Shown in pieces: positions 41,281-48,989 of a stretch of DNA of 56,747 nucleotides (the stretch's first letter is position 1; the number at the start of each line of letters is the position of its first letter). The notes under the pieces were generated by a model. That model had not been told where the DNA came from. It did no database searches and saw only the letters and a list, made by a program, of their open reading frames with translations. Made by a program: the position numbers and the translations under genes. Origin of the DNA: Lentzea nigeriaca (GTDB taxonomy: Bacteria > Actinomycetota > Actinomycetes > Mycobacteriales > Pseudonocardiaceae); the NCBI RefSeq assembly GCF_016907955.1, contig NZ_JAFBCX010000031.1:1-56747 (forward strand), given 5' to 3'.

Positions 41281-42217
41281 ACCGTCCGGACGCCGAGTCG
41301 AGCTCGAACCCGAGCATCGACTCGGCACGGGCGAGCCGTGCGGTCATCGTGCTGTGATGCCGGTGCACCGCGGTCGCCGCCTTGCGCACCGACCCGGTCG
41401 CGGCGAGCGCGGACAGCGCCGTGATCATGTCCGGTTCCTCGTCCAGCCGGTCGAGCACCCGCACGTCGGGCAGCGCCGCGATGTCCGCGGGATCCAGCTG
41501 CTCCGCGAGCAGAGCGAGGCCGCCGAGCCGTTCCCACCACACGACCGGATCACTGTCCGATGTGTACCGCAACGCCGTCCGCGCGGCCTCCCACGACTTG
41601 GCCGCGTCGAGGGCGGGCACCACCGGCCCGACCCCGATCCTGCCTTCGGCCTCGCGAACCTCGGTGACCAGCACCGCCCGCACGGTGCCCAGCAACGCCG
41701 ACCGTCCCTCGGCCTCGCCGGTGGTGGCGAGCACCCGCAACGGACTCGTCACCGGAATGCCGAGCAAATGCAGGGCGCGGCACCGTTCCGCGGTGCCGAC
41801 GCCATGCGAGAGCACCAGTTCGACGAGCGCGGGATCACCGAGCTCCGGCAGCGGAACGCTGGAGTGGTCGAGCAGCACCGCGGCGGCGATCGCGAAGCGT
41901 TCCAGCAGCATGTCGTCGAGCGGCGCGGGCGTGCCGTCGCGCGCGACCCAGACCTCCACGCCGCCCTCGAGCGACCGCACCGCGGCTCGCCTCGGCGCCT
42001 GCCCCGCCGTGACGGCGGCACCCGAGTCGGCCCGCAGCGCGAGCCCCTGGCCGGGCGCGGAAAGACCCACCGGGCACCCGGCGAGCTCGGCCGTGCTGCG
42101 CACCAGCGTGTCGAGGCCCGCGCGCTCGGTGATGAGGCGATCGAAGAACCCGATCACCCGCACCGCGTTCTCGGCGTCGGCGTCCAGCGCGGACAACCTC
42201 AGCAGCAGGCCTCTCAC
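41228..42217 (-). CDS. PucR/CdaR family transcriptional regulator
   Basis: GTG 42217 gives 329 residues; longer forms up to 42295 would run through the inverted repeat upstream and look unlikely. The central part is GGDEF-like as in CdaR proteins. The C-terminal helix-turn-helix is the PucR type: L-A-A-T-G-S-V-R-K-A-A-T-A-V-H-R-H-H-S-T-M-T-A-R-L. Such proteins are usually activators responding to metabolites. It is divergent from the esterase gene at 42316 with a perfect inverted repeat between them, which suggests that it controls that gene. Confidence 0.85.
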   Translation of the reverse strand: MRGLLLRLSALDADAENAVRVIGFFDRLITERAGLDTLVRSTAELAGCPVGLSAPGQGLALRADSGAAVTAGQAPRRAAVRSLEGGVEVWVARDGTPAPLDDMLLERFAIAAAVLLDHSSVPLPELGDPALVELVLSHGVGTAERCRALHLLGIPVTSPLRVLATTGEAEGRSALLGTVRAVLVTEVREAEGRIGVGPVVPALDAAKSWEAARTALRYTSDSDPVVWWERLGGLALLAEQLDPADIAALPDVRVLDRLDEEPDMITALSALAATGSVRKAATAVHRHHSTMTARLARAESMLGFELDSASGRFRLHLALMLRRLRDNAE

Positions 42218-42235
42218 CCCGTCACCATAGCCCCA

Positions 42236-42277
42236 GACACGTGGCGGGTCCGGTGCCATGATTGCCCGCCACGTGTC
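42236..42277. promoter_or_regulatory. 13-bp inverted repeat between PucR and esterase genes
   Basis: GACACGTGGCGGG (42236-42248) and CCCGCCACGTGTC (42265-42277) are perfect inverted copies 16 bp apart. Each contains the palindrome CACGTG, so this is also two copies of one small palindromic site. Its place between divergent starts fits a PucR operator. Confidence 0.7.
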
Positions 42278-42315
42278 GGCTGCCCGCCCCGTCACGCCGA
42301 GCCGAGGATCAGGTC

Positions 42316-43266
42316 ATGAGCTACGCCATCGACCCCGAACTGCTGCCCTGGCTCGACATGCTGCCGTCAGTGGTGCTGCAGGACTACGACGCCCTGCTGA
42401 CCGCCCGCGGAGGGCAGTCCCAGCTGGCCGAGCTCCGGCCGGTGTACGAACCGGCGAACCCCGTCGACGTCCGCGACACAACGGTTCCCGGTCCCTCCGA
42501 CGCCCCCGACGTGCCGGTGCGGATCTACAGCCCGGCGAACCGCACGGAAGCCGTGCCCGGCCTGGTGTACATCCACGGCGGCGGGTTCGTCCTGGGCGAT
42601 CTGGACATGTTCCACTCGCACGTCCTGCGGCTCGCCGACGAGCTCGGCATCGTCATCGTGTCGGTCGACTACCGGCTGGCGCCGGAGCACCCGTTCCCGG
42701 CACCGGTCGAGGACTGCTACGCCGCGCTGCAGTGGGTCGCGGCGAAGGCCGACGAGCTGGGCATCGACCCGAAGCGCCTTGGCATCGGCGGGGAAAGCGC
42801 CGGTGGCGGGCTCAGTGCCGGGACCGCACTGCTCGCTCGCGACCGCGGCGGCCCCGAGCTGTGCTTCCAGTACCTCGGCATCCCCGAGCTCGACGACCGC
42901 CTCGACACGGAGTCGATGCGCGACTACGTCGACACCCCGCTGTGGAACCGGCCCAACGCCATCTTCAGCTGGGCCAGCTACCTCGGCACCGAACCGGGCG
43001 GCGACGACGTCTCGCCCTACGCCGCGCCCGCCCGCGCCACCGACCTCGCGGGCCTGCCACCGGCGTTCGTGACCACCTGCCAGTACGACCCGCTGCGCGA
43101 CGAGGGCATCGAGTACGCCCGCAGGCTCGCCCACGCCGGTGTGCCGACCGAGCTGCGCCACTACCCCGCCACGTTCCACGGGTCCGGCTTCGTCGAGAGT
43201 GCGGCGATCACCCGCAGGATGTTCGCCGACGAGCTGGAGGCGTTGCGTCGCGGTTTGCGAATCTGA
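42316..43266 (+). CDS. Alpha/beta hydrolase, hormone-sensitive-lipase family esterase
   Basis: ATG 42316 gives 316 residues. The HSL/family IV motifs are clear: oxyanion H-G-G-G-F near 92, V-D-Y-R-L-A-P-E-H-P-F-P-A, nucleophile in G-E-S-A-G-G-G near 158, an aspartate in Y-D-P-L-R-D-E and the histidine in F-H-G-S-G. It hydrolyses short-chain esters and is probably cytoplasmic. A strong terminator follows at 43281. Confidence 0.92.
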   Translation: MSYAIDPELLPWLDMLPSVVLQDYDALLTARGGQSQLAELRPVYEPANPVDVRDTTVPGPSDAPDVPVRIYSPANRTEAVPGLVYIHGGGFVLGDLDMFHSHVLRLADELGIVIVSVDYRLAPEHPFPAPVEDCYAALQWVAAKADELGIDPKRLGIGGESAGGGLSAGTALLARDRGGPELCFQYLGIPELDDRLDTESMRDYVDTPLWNRPNAIFSWASYLGTEPGGDDVSPYAAPARATDLAGLPPAFVTTCQYDPLRDEGIEYARRLAHAGVPTELRHYPATFHGSGFVESAAITRRMFADELEALRRGLRI

Positions 43267-43280
43267 ACCGATCCCCTCCG

Positions 43281-43318
43281 AACCCGCGCGTCCTTGCGGA
43301 CGCGCGGGTTTTCTGTTT
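43281..43318 (+). terminator. Terminator of the esterase gene
   Basis: AACCCGCGCGTCC (43281-43293) and GGACGCGCGGGTT (43298-43310) form a perfect 13-bp stem with a TTGC loop, followed by TTCTGTTT. Confidence 0.9.
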
Positions 43319-43592
43319 GTTCGACAGTCGATTCGACAATTCGCCCCGGCCGAATTGGGAATCCCGCAGGAGTACTGGCGAGCGGGAGAATTCGACAGAG
43401 TTTCAACGCAACGCTCGAACCCGCCCATACCTCGCTGAGCTGCCGATACGCCGCCGTGGTCGCCATTCGACCCCGCCAATGCAAAGCGTACCGATCAACA
43501 TCGCGGCCGATCGTCGAACGCATCCGAGTTTACCCTCAAACGATCAGTTGAAAGCTTGACCACCTCTCACGACCCGCCCTACCTTCAGCTCG

Positions 43593-43604
43593 GAAATCGC
43601 TTTC
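43593..43604. promoter_or_regulatory. LacI-type operator-like site before the cellulase gene
   Basis: GAAATCGCTTTC has GAAA/TTTC arms around a CG-centred core, 47 bp before the cellulase GTG. A similar GAAAGCGCTTCC core precedes the SNase-CBM2 gene at 52163. Such words are typical of LacI-family sites near glycoside hydrolase genes. Confidence 0.45.
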
Positions 43605-43650
43605 TGAAACGTCGGTACCAGCCCCGCCGCTGAAGAGAGGAGCACCAAGC

Positions 43651-44841
43651 GTGACTTCGAGAAAACGAAGGTTCAGCGGCATCTCGCTCGCCGTCCTGCT
43701 GACGGTCGCGACGGGCGTGACCGGACCGGCGAACCAGGCGTCGGCGGCCACACCGGCGCAGATCGTCGCCGACCTGGGCGCGGGCTGGAACCTGGGCAAC
43801 CAGATGGAGGCCAACTCGAACGGCTACCCGAGCGAGACCGCGTGGGGCCAGCCGACCATCACCCAGGCGCTCGTCGACAAGGTGAAGGCCGCCGGGTTCA
43901 GGACCATCCGGATTCCGGTCTCCTACCTGAACAACATCGGCCCCGGCCCGAACTACACGATCAACTCCGGCTGGCTGAACCGGATCCAGGAAGTCGTCGA
44001 CTACGCCTACCACCGCGGCCTGTACGTGCTGATCAACATGCACGGCGACGGGTACAAGACCGTCACCGGCTCGTGGCTGATCTGCGACGCCCCCAACCAG
44101 ACGGCGATCAAGGACAAGTACCAGAAGGTCTGGCAGCAGATCGCGACCAGGTTCGCGAACTACGACCAGCGCCTGATCCTCGAGTCGATGAACGAGAACT
44201 TCGACGGGCAGTGGGGCCAGCCGACCCAGCCGTGCTACTCGAACATCAACAGCTACAACCAGATCTTCGTGGACACCGTGCGCAGGGCGGGCGGCAACAA
44301 CCCGTCGCGATGGCTGCTCGTCCCCGGCTGGAACACCAACATCGACTACACCGCGGGCAACTACGGCTTCGTGCTGCCGACCGACAGCTACCGCTCCCCC
44401 TCCATCCCCGGCAACGAGAAGCGCATCATGATCTCGGTCCATTACTACGACCCGTGGGACTTCACGGGCGAGGAGAGCACCAAGATCACGCAGTGGGGCC
44501 GGGGCTCCACGGATGCGTCGAGGAGGTCGACCTGGGGCCAGGAGGACTTCCTCGACGGGCAGCTGAAGAAGATGTACGACAAGTTCGTCACGCAGGGATA
44601 CCCCGTCGTCGTCGGTGAGTACGGCGCGATCGACAAGGCGTTCGCCGACTCCACCAACCCCCGCTACCGCGCGGACTACGTGCGGGCCGTCGCCGCCACG
44701 GCCAAGAAGTACGGCGCGGCACCCGTGTACTGGGACAACGGCTACACCGGCCAGTACGGGTTCGGGCTGGTCGACCGGCGGAGTCTCGCGATCACCCAGC
44801 AGGGCATGATCGACGCCATCAGGAGCGGAGTCGGCAGCTGA
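43651..44841 (+). CDS. Secreted GH5 endoglucanase-type cellulase
   Basis: This 396-residue protein starts at GTG 43651 behind GAGAGGAG. A signal peptide ends near A-S-A (about 32). The GH5 barrel is complete: R87 in R-I-P-V, acid/base E182 in S-M-N-E-N, H264-x-Y266 and nucleophile E323 in V-G-E-Y-G. No carbohydrate-binding module is attached. It should cut internal beta-1,4 bonds of cellulose or related glucans outside the cell. All catalytic residues are intact, in contrast to the GH5-like protein at 31837. Confidence 0.93.
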   Translation: MTSRKRRFSGISLAVLLTVATGVTGPANQASAATPAQIVADLGAGWNLGNQMEANSNGYPSETAWGQPTITQALVDKVKAAGFRTIRIPVSYLNNIGPGPNYTINSGWLNRIQEVVDYAYHRGLYVLINMHGDGYKTVTGSWLICDAPNQTAIKDKYQKVWQQIATRFANYDQRLILESMNENFDGQWGQPTQPCYSNINSYNQIFVDTVRRAGGNNPSRWLLVPGWNTNIDYTAGNYGFVLPTDSYRSPSIPGNEKRIMISVHYYDPWDFTGEESTKITQWGRGSTDASRRSTWGQEDFLDGQLKKMYDKFVTQGYPVVVGEYGAIDKAFADSTNPRYRADYVRAVAATAKKYGAAPVYWDNGYTGQYGFGLVDRRSLAITQQGMIDAIRSGVGS

Positions 44842-45051
44842 CCACGCGCCGCCCGCTCGGTGCCGCCGCGTCCGCCCGGCGCGGCGGCACTCGGCTTCGC
44901 ACCGGATACCCTTGCCGGCGAAGGACGTTTACCATCCCGCAACAACACCCCTGACCGCCCCTCGGACCCCACCGCACGAACCGCGCACCCCCTCACCTGG
45001 GCGTCCTCCCAGGTCGGCCCAGGTCCGTGCCAGGTGGAACCGGTTCCGTTC

Positions 45052-45065
45052 TGTGAGCGCTAACA
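45052..45065. promoter_or_regulatory. LacI-type operator 1 of the sugar ABC operon
   Basis: TGTGAGCGCTAACA is a near-perfect 14-bp palindrome (TGT-AGCGCT-ACA), 55 bp upstream of a second site of the same type. Between 44842 and this site I see no gene; the sequence is GC-rich with no clear terminator. Confidence 0.7.
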
Positions 45066-45093
45066 TCAATTTGGTCTCGGAGTTAACAAGACC

Positions 45094-45121
45094 TTGACGA
45101 GGAGATTGTTAGCGATAACAC
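45094..45121 (+). promoter_or_regulatory. Promoter of the sugar ABC operon, leaderless
   Basis: TTGACG (45094-45099) and TAACAC (45116-45121) are 16 bp apart. The ATG of the binding-protein gene follows only 9 nt after the -10, and no ribosome site precedes it, so transcription probably starts at or within a few bases of the ATG. Operator 2 overlaps the -10. Confidence 0.6.
45107..45120. promoter_or_regulatory. LacI-type operator 2 overlapping the -10
   Basis: TGTTAGCGATAACA has perfect TGTTA/TAACA arms around GCGA and covers the spacer and -10 of the promoter, so binding would block RNA polymerase. The LacI regulator encoded at 54023-55057 is the nearest candidate. Confidence 0.75.
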
Positions 45122-45130
45122 TCGCCGCCT

Positions 45131-46213
45131 ATGAGGCTCCCGCACATCGCCGCCGCCGCGCTGGTTCTCACGCTGACAGCCTGCGGTTCGGCGGAGAAGA
45201 CCATCGACAAGCAAAGCGGTTCGAACGATGGCGCGCTCGTGGGCGTGACCATGCCGACCCGGTCGTCGGAACGGTGGATCCACGACGGCGACAACATCAA
45301 GAAGGCCCTCGAAGGCAAGGGCTACAAGGTCGACCTCCAGTACGCGGAGAACGACATCCCCACGCAGGCGAACCAGATCGAGAACCAGATCACCAAGGGC
45401 GCCAAGCTCCTGATCGTCGCCTCGATCGACGGCACCGCGATCACGTCGCAGCTGCAGCAGGCTGCGGACGCCAAGATCCCGGTGATCGCCTACGACCGGC
45501 TGATCCGGCAGAGCAAGAACGTCGACTACTACGCGACGTTCGACAACTTCAAGGTCGGTGTGGAGCAGGCGAACTCGCTGCTCGCCGGTCTGAAGACCCG
45601 TGGTGAGGGTCCGTTCAACATCGAGCTGTTCGCGGGCTCGCCGGACGACAACAACGCCACGTTCTTCTTCAACGGCGCGATGTCGGTGCTGCAGCCGCTC
45701 ATCGACCAGGGCAAGCTCGTCGTGAAGTCCGGCCAGAAGGACTTCAAGACCGTCGCGATCCTGCGCTGGGACCCGGCCACCGCGCAGAAGCGCATGGAGG
45801 ACATCCTCACCTCGACCTACGGTGGTGCGAAGGTCGACGGCGTCCTCTCCCCGTACGACGGCATCTCGATCGGCATCCTGTCCGCACTGAAGAGCGGTGG
45901 CTACGGCACCGCCGGCCAGGCCTACCCGATCGTCACCGGTCAGGACGCCGAGGTCGCCTCGGTGAAGTCGATCATCGCCGGTGAGCAGTACTCGACGATC
46001 CACAAGGACACCCGCAAGCTCGCCGAGGTCACCGTGACGATGGCCGACGCCGTGCTCAAGGGCGGCAAGCCCGAGGTGAACAACACCAAGGACTACGACA
46101 ACGGCGTCAAGGTCGTCCCGTCGTACCTGCTGCAGCCCGTCCCGGTGGACAAGGCCAACTACAAGAAAGAGCTGATCGACACCGGTTACTACACCGCCGA
46201 CCAGCTCAAGTGA
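45131..46213 (+). CDS. Sugar ABC transporter substrate-binding lipoprotein (ChvE/XylF-like)
   Basis: This 360-residue protein has a lipoprotein signal: a hydrophobic stretch followed by the lipobox L-T-A-C with C17. The mature part is a type I periplasmic-binding fold (PBP1, ribose/xylose group) with V-G-V-T-M-P-T-R at the start, A-Y-D-R-L-I at the hinge and S-P-Y-D-G-I-S. It matches ChvE-like multiple-monosaccharide binding proteins. It captures a monosaccharide and passes it to the ATPase and permease encoded next. Its gene neighbour, an arabinanase-like enzyme, suggests arabinose or a similar sugar. Confidence 0.92.
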   Translation: MRLPHIAAAALVLTLTACGSAEKTIDKQSGSNDGALVGVTMPTRSSERWIHDGDNIKKALEGKGYKVDLQYAENDIPTQANQIENQITKGAKLLIVASIDGTAITSQLQQAADAKIPVIAYDRLIRQSKNVDYYATFDNFKVGVEQANSLLAGLKTRGEGPFNIELFAGSPDDNNATFFFNGAMSVLQPLIDQGKLVVKSGQKDFKTVAILRWDPATAQKRMEDILTSTYGGAKVDGVLSPYDGISIGILSALKSGGYGTAGQAYPIVTGQDAEVASVKSIIAGEQYSTIHKDTRKLAEVTVTMADAVLKGGKPEVNNTKDYDNGVKVVPSYLLQPVPVDKANYKKELIDTGYYTADQLK

Positions 46214-46219
46214 GTAAAT

Positions 46220-47746
46220 GTGTCTGACGAAATCCTGGTGATGCAGGGCATCACCAAGAGGTTCGCAGGGGTCACCGCGCTGCACGACGTCTCGTTGAGC
46301 GTGCGGCGCGGTGAGATCCACGCGATCTGCGGAGAGAACGGCGCCGGCAAGTCCACGCTGATGAAGGTGCTGTCGGGCGTTCACCCGCACGGCACGTACG
46401 AAGGCGAGATCGTCTTCGACGGCGAGCCGTGCGCGTTCCACGGCGTGCGCGACAGCGAGCGGCGCGGCATCGTGATCATCCACCAGGAGCTGGCGCTGTG
46501 CGGCCAGCTCTCGGTGGCGGAGAACCTGTTCCTGGGCAACGAAAGAGCGCGGCGCGGGTTCATCGACTGGAACCGCACCAACCACGAGGCCCAGGCACTG
46601 CTCGACCGCGTCGGTCTGCGCGAGAACCCCACGACCCCGGTCAACGACCTCGGTGTCGGCAAGCAGCAGCTGGTAGAGATCGCGAAGGCACTGTCCAAAG
46701 AGGTCAGTCTGCTGATCCTGGACGAGCCGACGGCGGCGTTGAACGACGACGACTCGCAGCACCTGCTGGACCTGCTGGACGGGCTGCGGGACGAGGGCAT
46801 CACCTCGGTGATCATCTCGCACAAGCTCAACGAGGTCACCAGAATCGCGGACACCGTCACGGTGCTGCGCGACGGCAAGACCATCGAGACGCTGCCGGCA
46901 CAGGGGCTCAGCGAGGAACGGATCATCGCGGGCATGGTCGGCCGCGACCTGGAGCACCGGTTCCCGCCGCGCACGCCCGACATCGGTGACGAGGTGCTGC
47001 GCATCGAGGACTGGACCGTGCACAGCCCAGCCCAGCCCGACCGCGTGCTCGTCGACCGCGCCACGCTCACGTTGCGGCGCGGCGAGATCGTCGGTCTCGC
47101 CGGGCTGATGGGTGCCGGCCGCACCGAGCTCGCGATGAGCGTGTTCGGCCGCTCGTACGGGGTCGGCATCTCCGGCCGGGTCGTGAAGGACGGCCAGGAG
47201 ATCGACACCAGGACCGTGCAGGCCGCCATCCGCAACGGGCTCGCGTACGTCAGCGAGGACCGCAAGCGGTACGGGCTCAACCTCATCGAGGGCGTGCAGC
47301 GCAACGTCTCCGCCGCGGCGCTGGACAAGCTCTCGAAGAACGGCTGGGTGAACGAGAACGAGGAGTTCTCGGTCGCGGAACGGTTCCGCCGCTCGATGGG
47401 CATCCGCACGCCCGCGGTGTCGACGCAGGTCGGCACGCTGTCGGGTGGCAACCAGCAGAAGGTCGTGCTGGCGAAGTGGATGTTCACCGACCCGGACGTG
47501 CTGATCCTCGACGAGCCGACGCGCGGCATCGACGTCGGCGCGAAGTACGAGATCTACTCGATCATCAACGATCTCGCCGCGCAGGGCAGGGCCGTGCTCG
47601 TGATCTCCTCCGAGCTGCCGGAGCTGCTCGGCCTGTGCGACCGGATCTACGCGTTGTCCGAAGGCCGGATCACCGGAGAGGTGGACCGGGCGGAGGCAAC
47701 GCAGGAACGCCTGATGCAGTACATGACCCGAGGACAGAACTCATGA
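46220..47746 (+). CDS. mmsA: Sugar ABC transporter ATPase, duplicated (MmsA/GguA-like)
   Basis: This 508-residue protein starts at GTG 46220 and has two fused ATPase halves. The first has Walker A G-E-N-G-A-G-K-S (38-45) and L-L-I-L-D-E-P-T. The second has the degenerate Walker A G-L-M-G-A-G-R-T-E, signature L-S-G-G-N-Q-Q-K and L-I-L-D-E-P-T-R-G-I-D-V-G, the normal pattern for the CUT2 class. It powers monosaccharide import. The permease ATG lies in its stop codon (ATGA). Confidence 0.93.
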   Translation: MSDEILVMQGITKRFAGVTALHDVSLSVRRGEIHAICGENGAGKSTLMKVLSGVHPHGTYEGEIVFDGEPCAFHGVRDSERRGIVIIHQELALCGQLSVAENLFLGNERARRGFIDWNRTNHEAQALLDRVGLRENPTTPVNDLGVGKQQLVEIAKALSKEVSLLILDEPTAALNDDDSQHLLDLLDGLRDEGITSVIISHKLNEVTRIADTVTVLRDGKTIETLPAQGLSEERIIAGMVGRDLEHRFPPRTPDIGDEVLRIEDWTVHSPAQPDRVLVDRATLTLRRGEIVGLAGLMGAGRTELAMSVFGRSYGVGISGRVVKDGQEIDTRTVQAAIRNGLAYVSEDRKRYGLNLIEGVQRNVSAAALDKLSKNGWVNENEEFSVAERFRRSMGIRTPAVSTQVGTLSGGNQQKVVLAKWMFTDPDVLILDEPTRGIDVGAKYEIYSIINDLAAQGRAVLVISSELPELLGLCDRIYALSEGRITGEVDRAEATQERLMQYMTRGQNS

Positions 47747-48957
47747 CCACGAAGACCGCGACCACAGCGGCGACCGCACCGACGGCTCCCCAGAGCCGGA
47801 TCTCCATCAACCTGCGGCAGTCCGGCATCTACGTCGCGTTCGCACTCATCGTGGTGCTCTTCGCGTTCCTGACCGACGGTGCCCTGCTGCAGCCGCAGAA
47901 CATCTCGAACATCATCGTCCAGAACTCCTATGTGCTGATCCTCGCGATCGGCATGATCCTGGTGATCATCGGCGGGCACATCGACCTGTCGGTGGGCTCG
48001 ACGGTGGCGCTGACGGGTGCGATCTGCGCGGTGCTGACCGTCCACTGGGGACTGCCGTGGCCGGTCGCGGTGCTGCTGACGCTGCTCGCGGGCGCGCTCA
48101 TCGGTGCGGCGCAGGGATACTGGATCGCGTACTTCGGCATCCCGGCGTTCATCGTGACGCTGGCGGGCATGCTGGTGTTCCGCGCGCTCACTCTCACCAC
48201 GCTGGGCAACCAGGGCATCGGGCCGTTCCCGGACGAGATCCGATCGCTGTCCAACGGTTTCACGGGCGGCTACCTCGGCAACGTCGCTCTCGGCCCACTG
48301 GGCGGTGCCGACCTCGTCAGCCTGCTGGCCGGGCTCCTGTTCGTCGCGGGGTTCGCGTTGTCGCAGTGGCGCAAGCGTGCCGCCCGCCTCGGCTACGGCC
48401 AGTCCGTCGACGCGATGCCGCTGTTCGTGCTGAAGATCGTCGGTGTCGGCGTCGTCGTGATGGCGGTCGTGGTGCAGCTGGCGCGGTTCCGCAACCTGCC
48501 GTGGGTGCTGGTGCTGCTCGCGGCGCTGGCGCTCGGTTACTCGTTGATGGCCAACAACTCCGTGTTCGGCCGGCACATCTACTCGATCGGCGGCAACCTG
48601 CAGGCCGCCACGCTGTCGGGCGTGAAGGTCAAGGCCGTCACGTTCTGGGTGTTCGTGAACATGGGCGCGCTGGCCGCGCTCGCGGGCGTCATCTTCGCGG
48701 GACGGCTCAACCAGGCCGGTCCCACCGCGGGTACGGCGTTCGAGCTCGACGCCATCGCGGCGGCGTTCATCGGCGGCGCCGCCGTCCAGGGTGGCGTCGG
48801 CAAGGTCGTCGGCGCGATCACCGGCGGCCTGATCATGGGCGTCATCAACAACGGCATGTCCCTGATCGGCGCTCCCAGTGAGCGCGTGATGCTCGTGAAG
48901 GGACTGGTCCTGCTCGCGGCGGTTGCCTACGACGTGTGGACCAAGAGAAGGGCCTGA
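47743..48957 (+). CDS. mmsB: Sugar ABC transporter permease (MmsB/GguB-like)
   Basis: ATG 47743 gives 404 residues; the longer upstream frame only mirrors the ATPase. About ten to eleven transmembrane helices are seen, with G-G-H-I-D-L-S-V-G-S, the cytoplasmic coupling motif I-Y-S-I-G-G-N-L-Q-A-A-T-L-S-G-V, and D-A-I-A-A-A-F-I-G-G-A-A-V-Q-G-G-V-G, all typical of CUT2 permeases. The central insertion of about 60 residues is characteristic of the GguB/XylH branch. The arabinanase-like gene starts 33 bp after its stop. Confidence 0.93.
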   Translation: MTTKTATTAATAPTAPQSRISINLRQSGIYVAFALIVVLFAFLTDGALLQPQNISNIIVQNSYVLILAIGMILVIIGGHIDLSVGSTVALTGAICAVLTVHWGLPWPVAVLLTLLAGALIGAAQGYWIAYFGIPAFIVTLAGMLVFRALTLTTLGNQGIGPFPDEIRSLSNGFTGGYLGNVALGPLGGADLVSLLAGLLFVAGFALSQWRKRAARLGYGQSVDAMPLFVLKIVGVGVVVMAVVVQLARFRNLPWVLVLLAALALGYSLMANNSVFGRHIYSIGGNLQAATLSGVKVKAVTFWVFVNMGALAALAGVIFAGRLNQAGPTAGTAFELDAIAAAFIGGAAVQGGVGKVVGAITGGLIMGVINNGMSLIGAPSERVMLVKGLVLLAAVAYDVWTKRRA

Positions 48958-48989
48958 CACCCCCTGCAAATCGGAAGGCAGCAACAACG

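Larger units (their letters stand above)
43267..43650. other. AT-rich gap before the cellulase gene
   Basis: Besides the terminator at 43281 and the operator-like site at 43593, this 384-bp gap is visibly more AT-rich than its surroundings and contains repeated TTCGACA words (about 43319-43345, 43391). No protein-like frame was found; it probably holds the cellulase promoter and its control region. Confidence 0.5.

Noticed and set aside
45083..47023. Long minus-strand frame opposite the sugar-binding protein and ATPase genes
   Set aside because: Spans two well-supported plus-strand genes and their promoter; no protein features.
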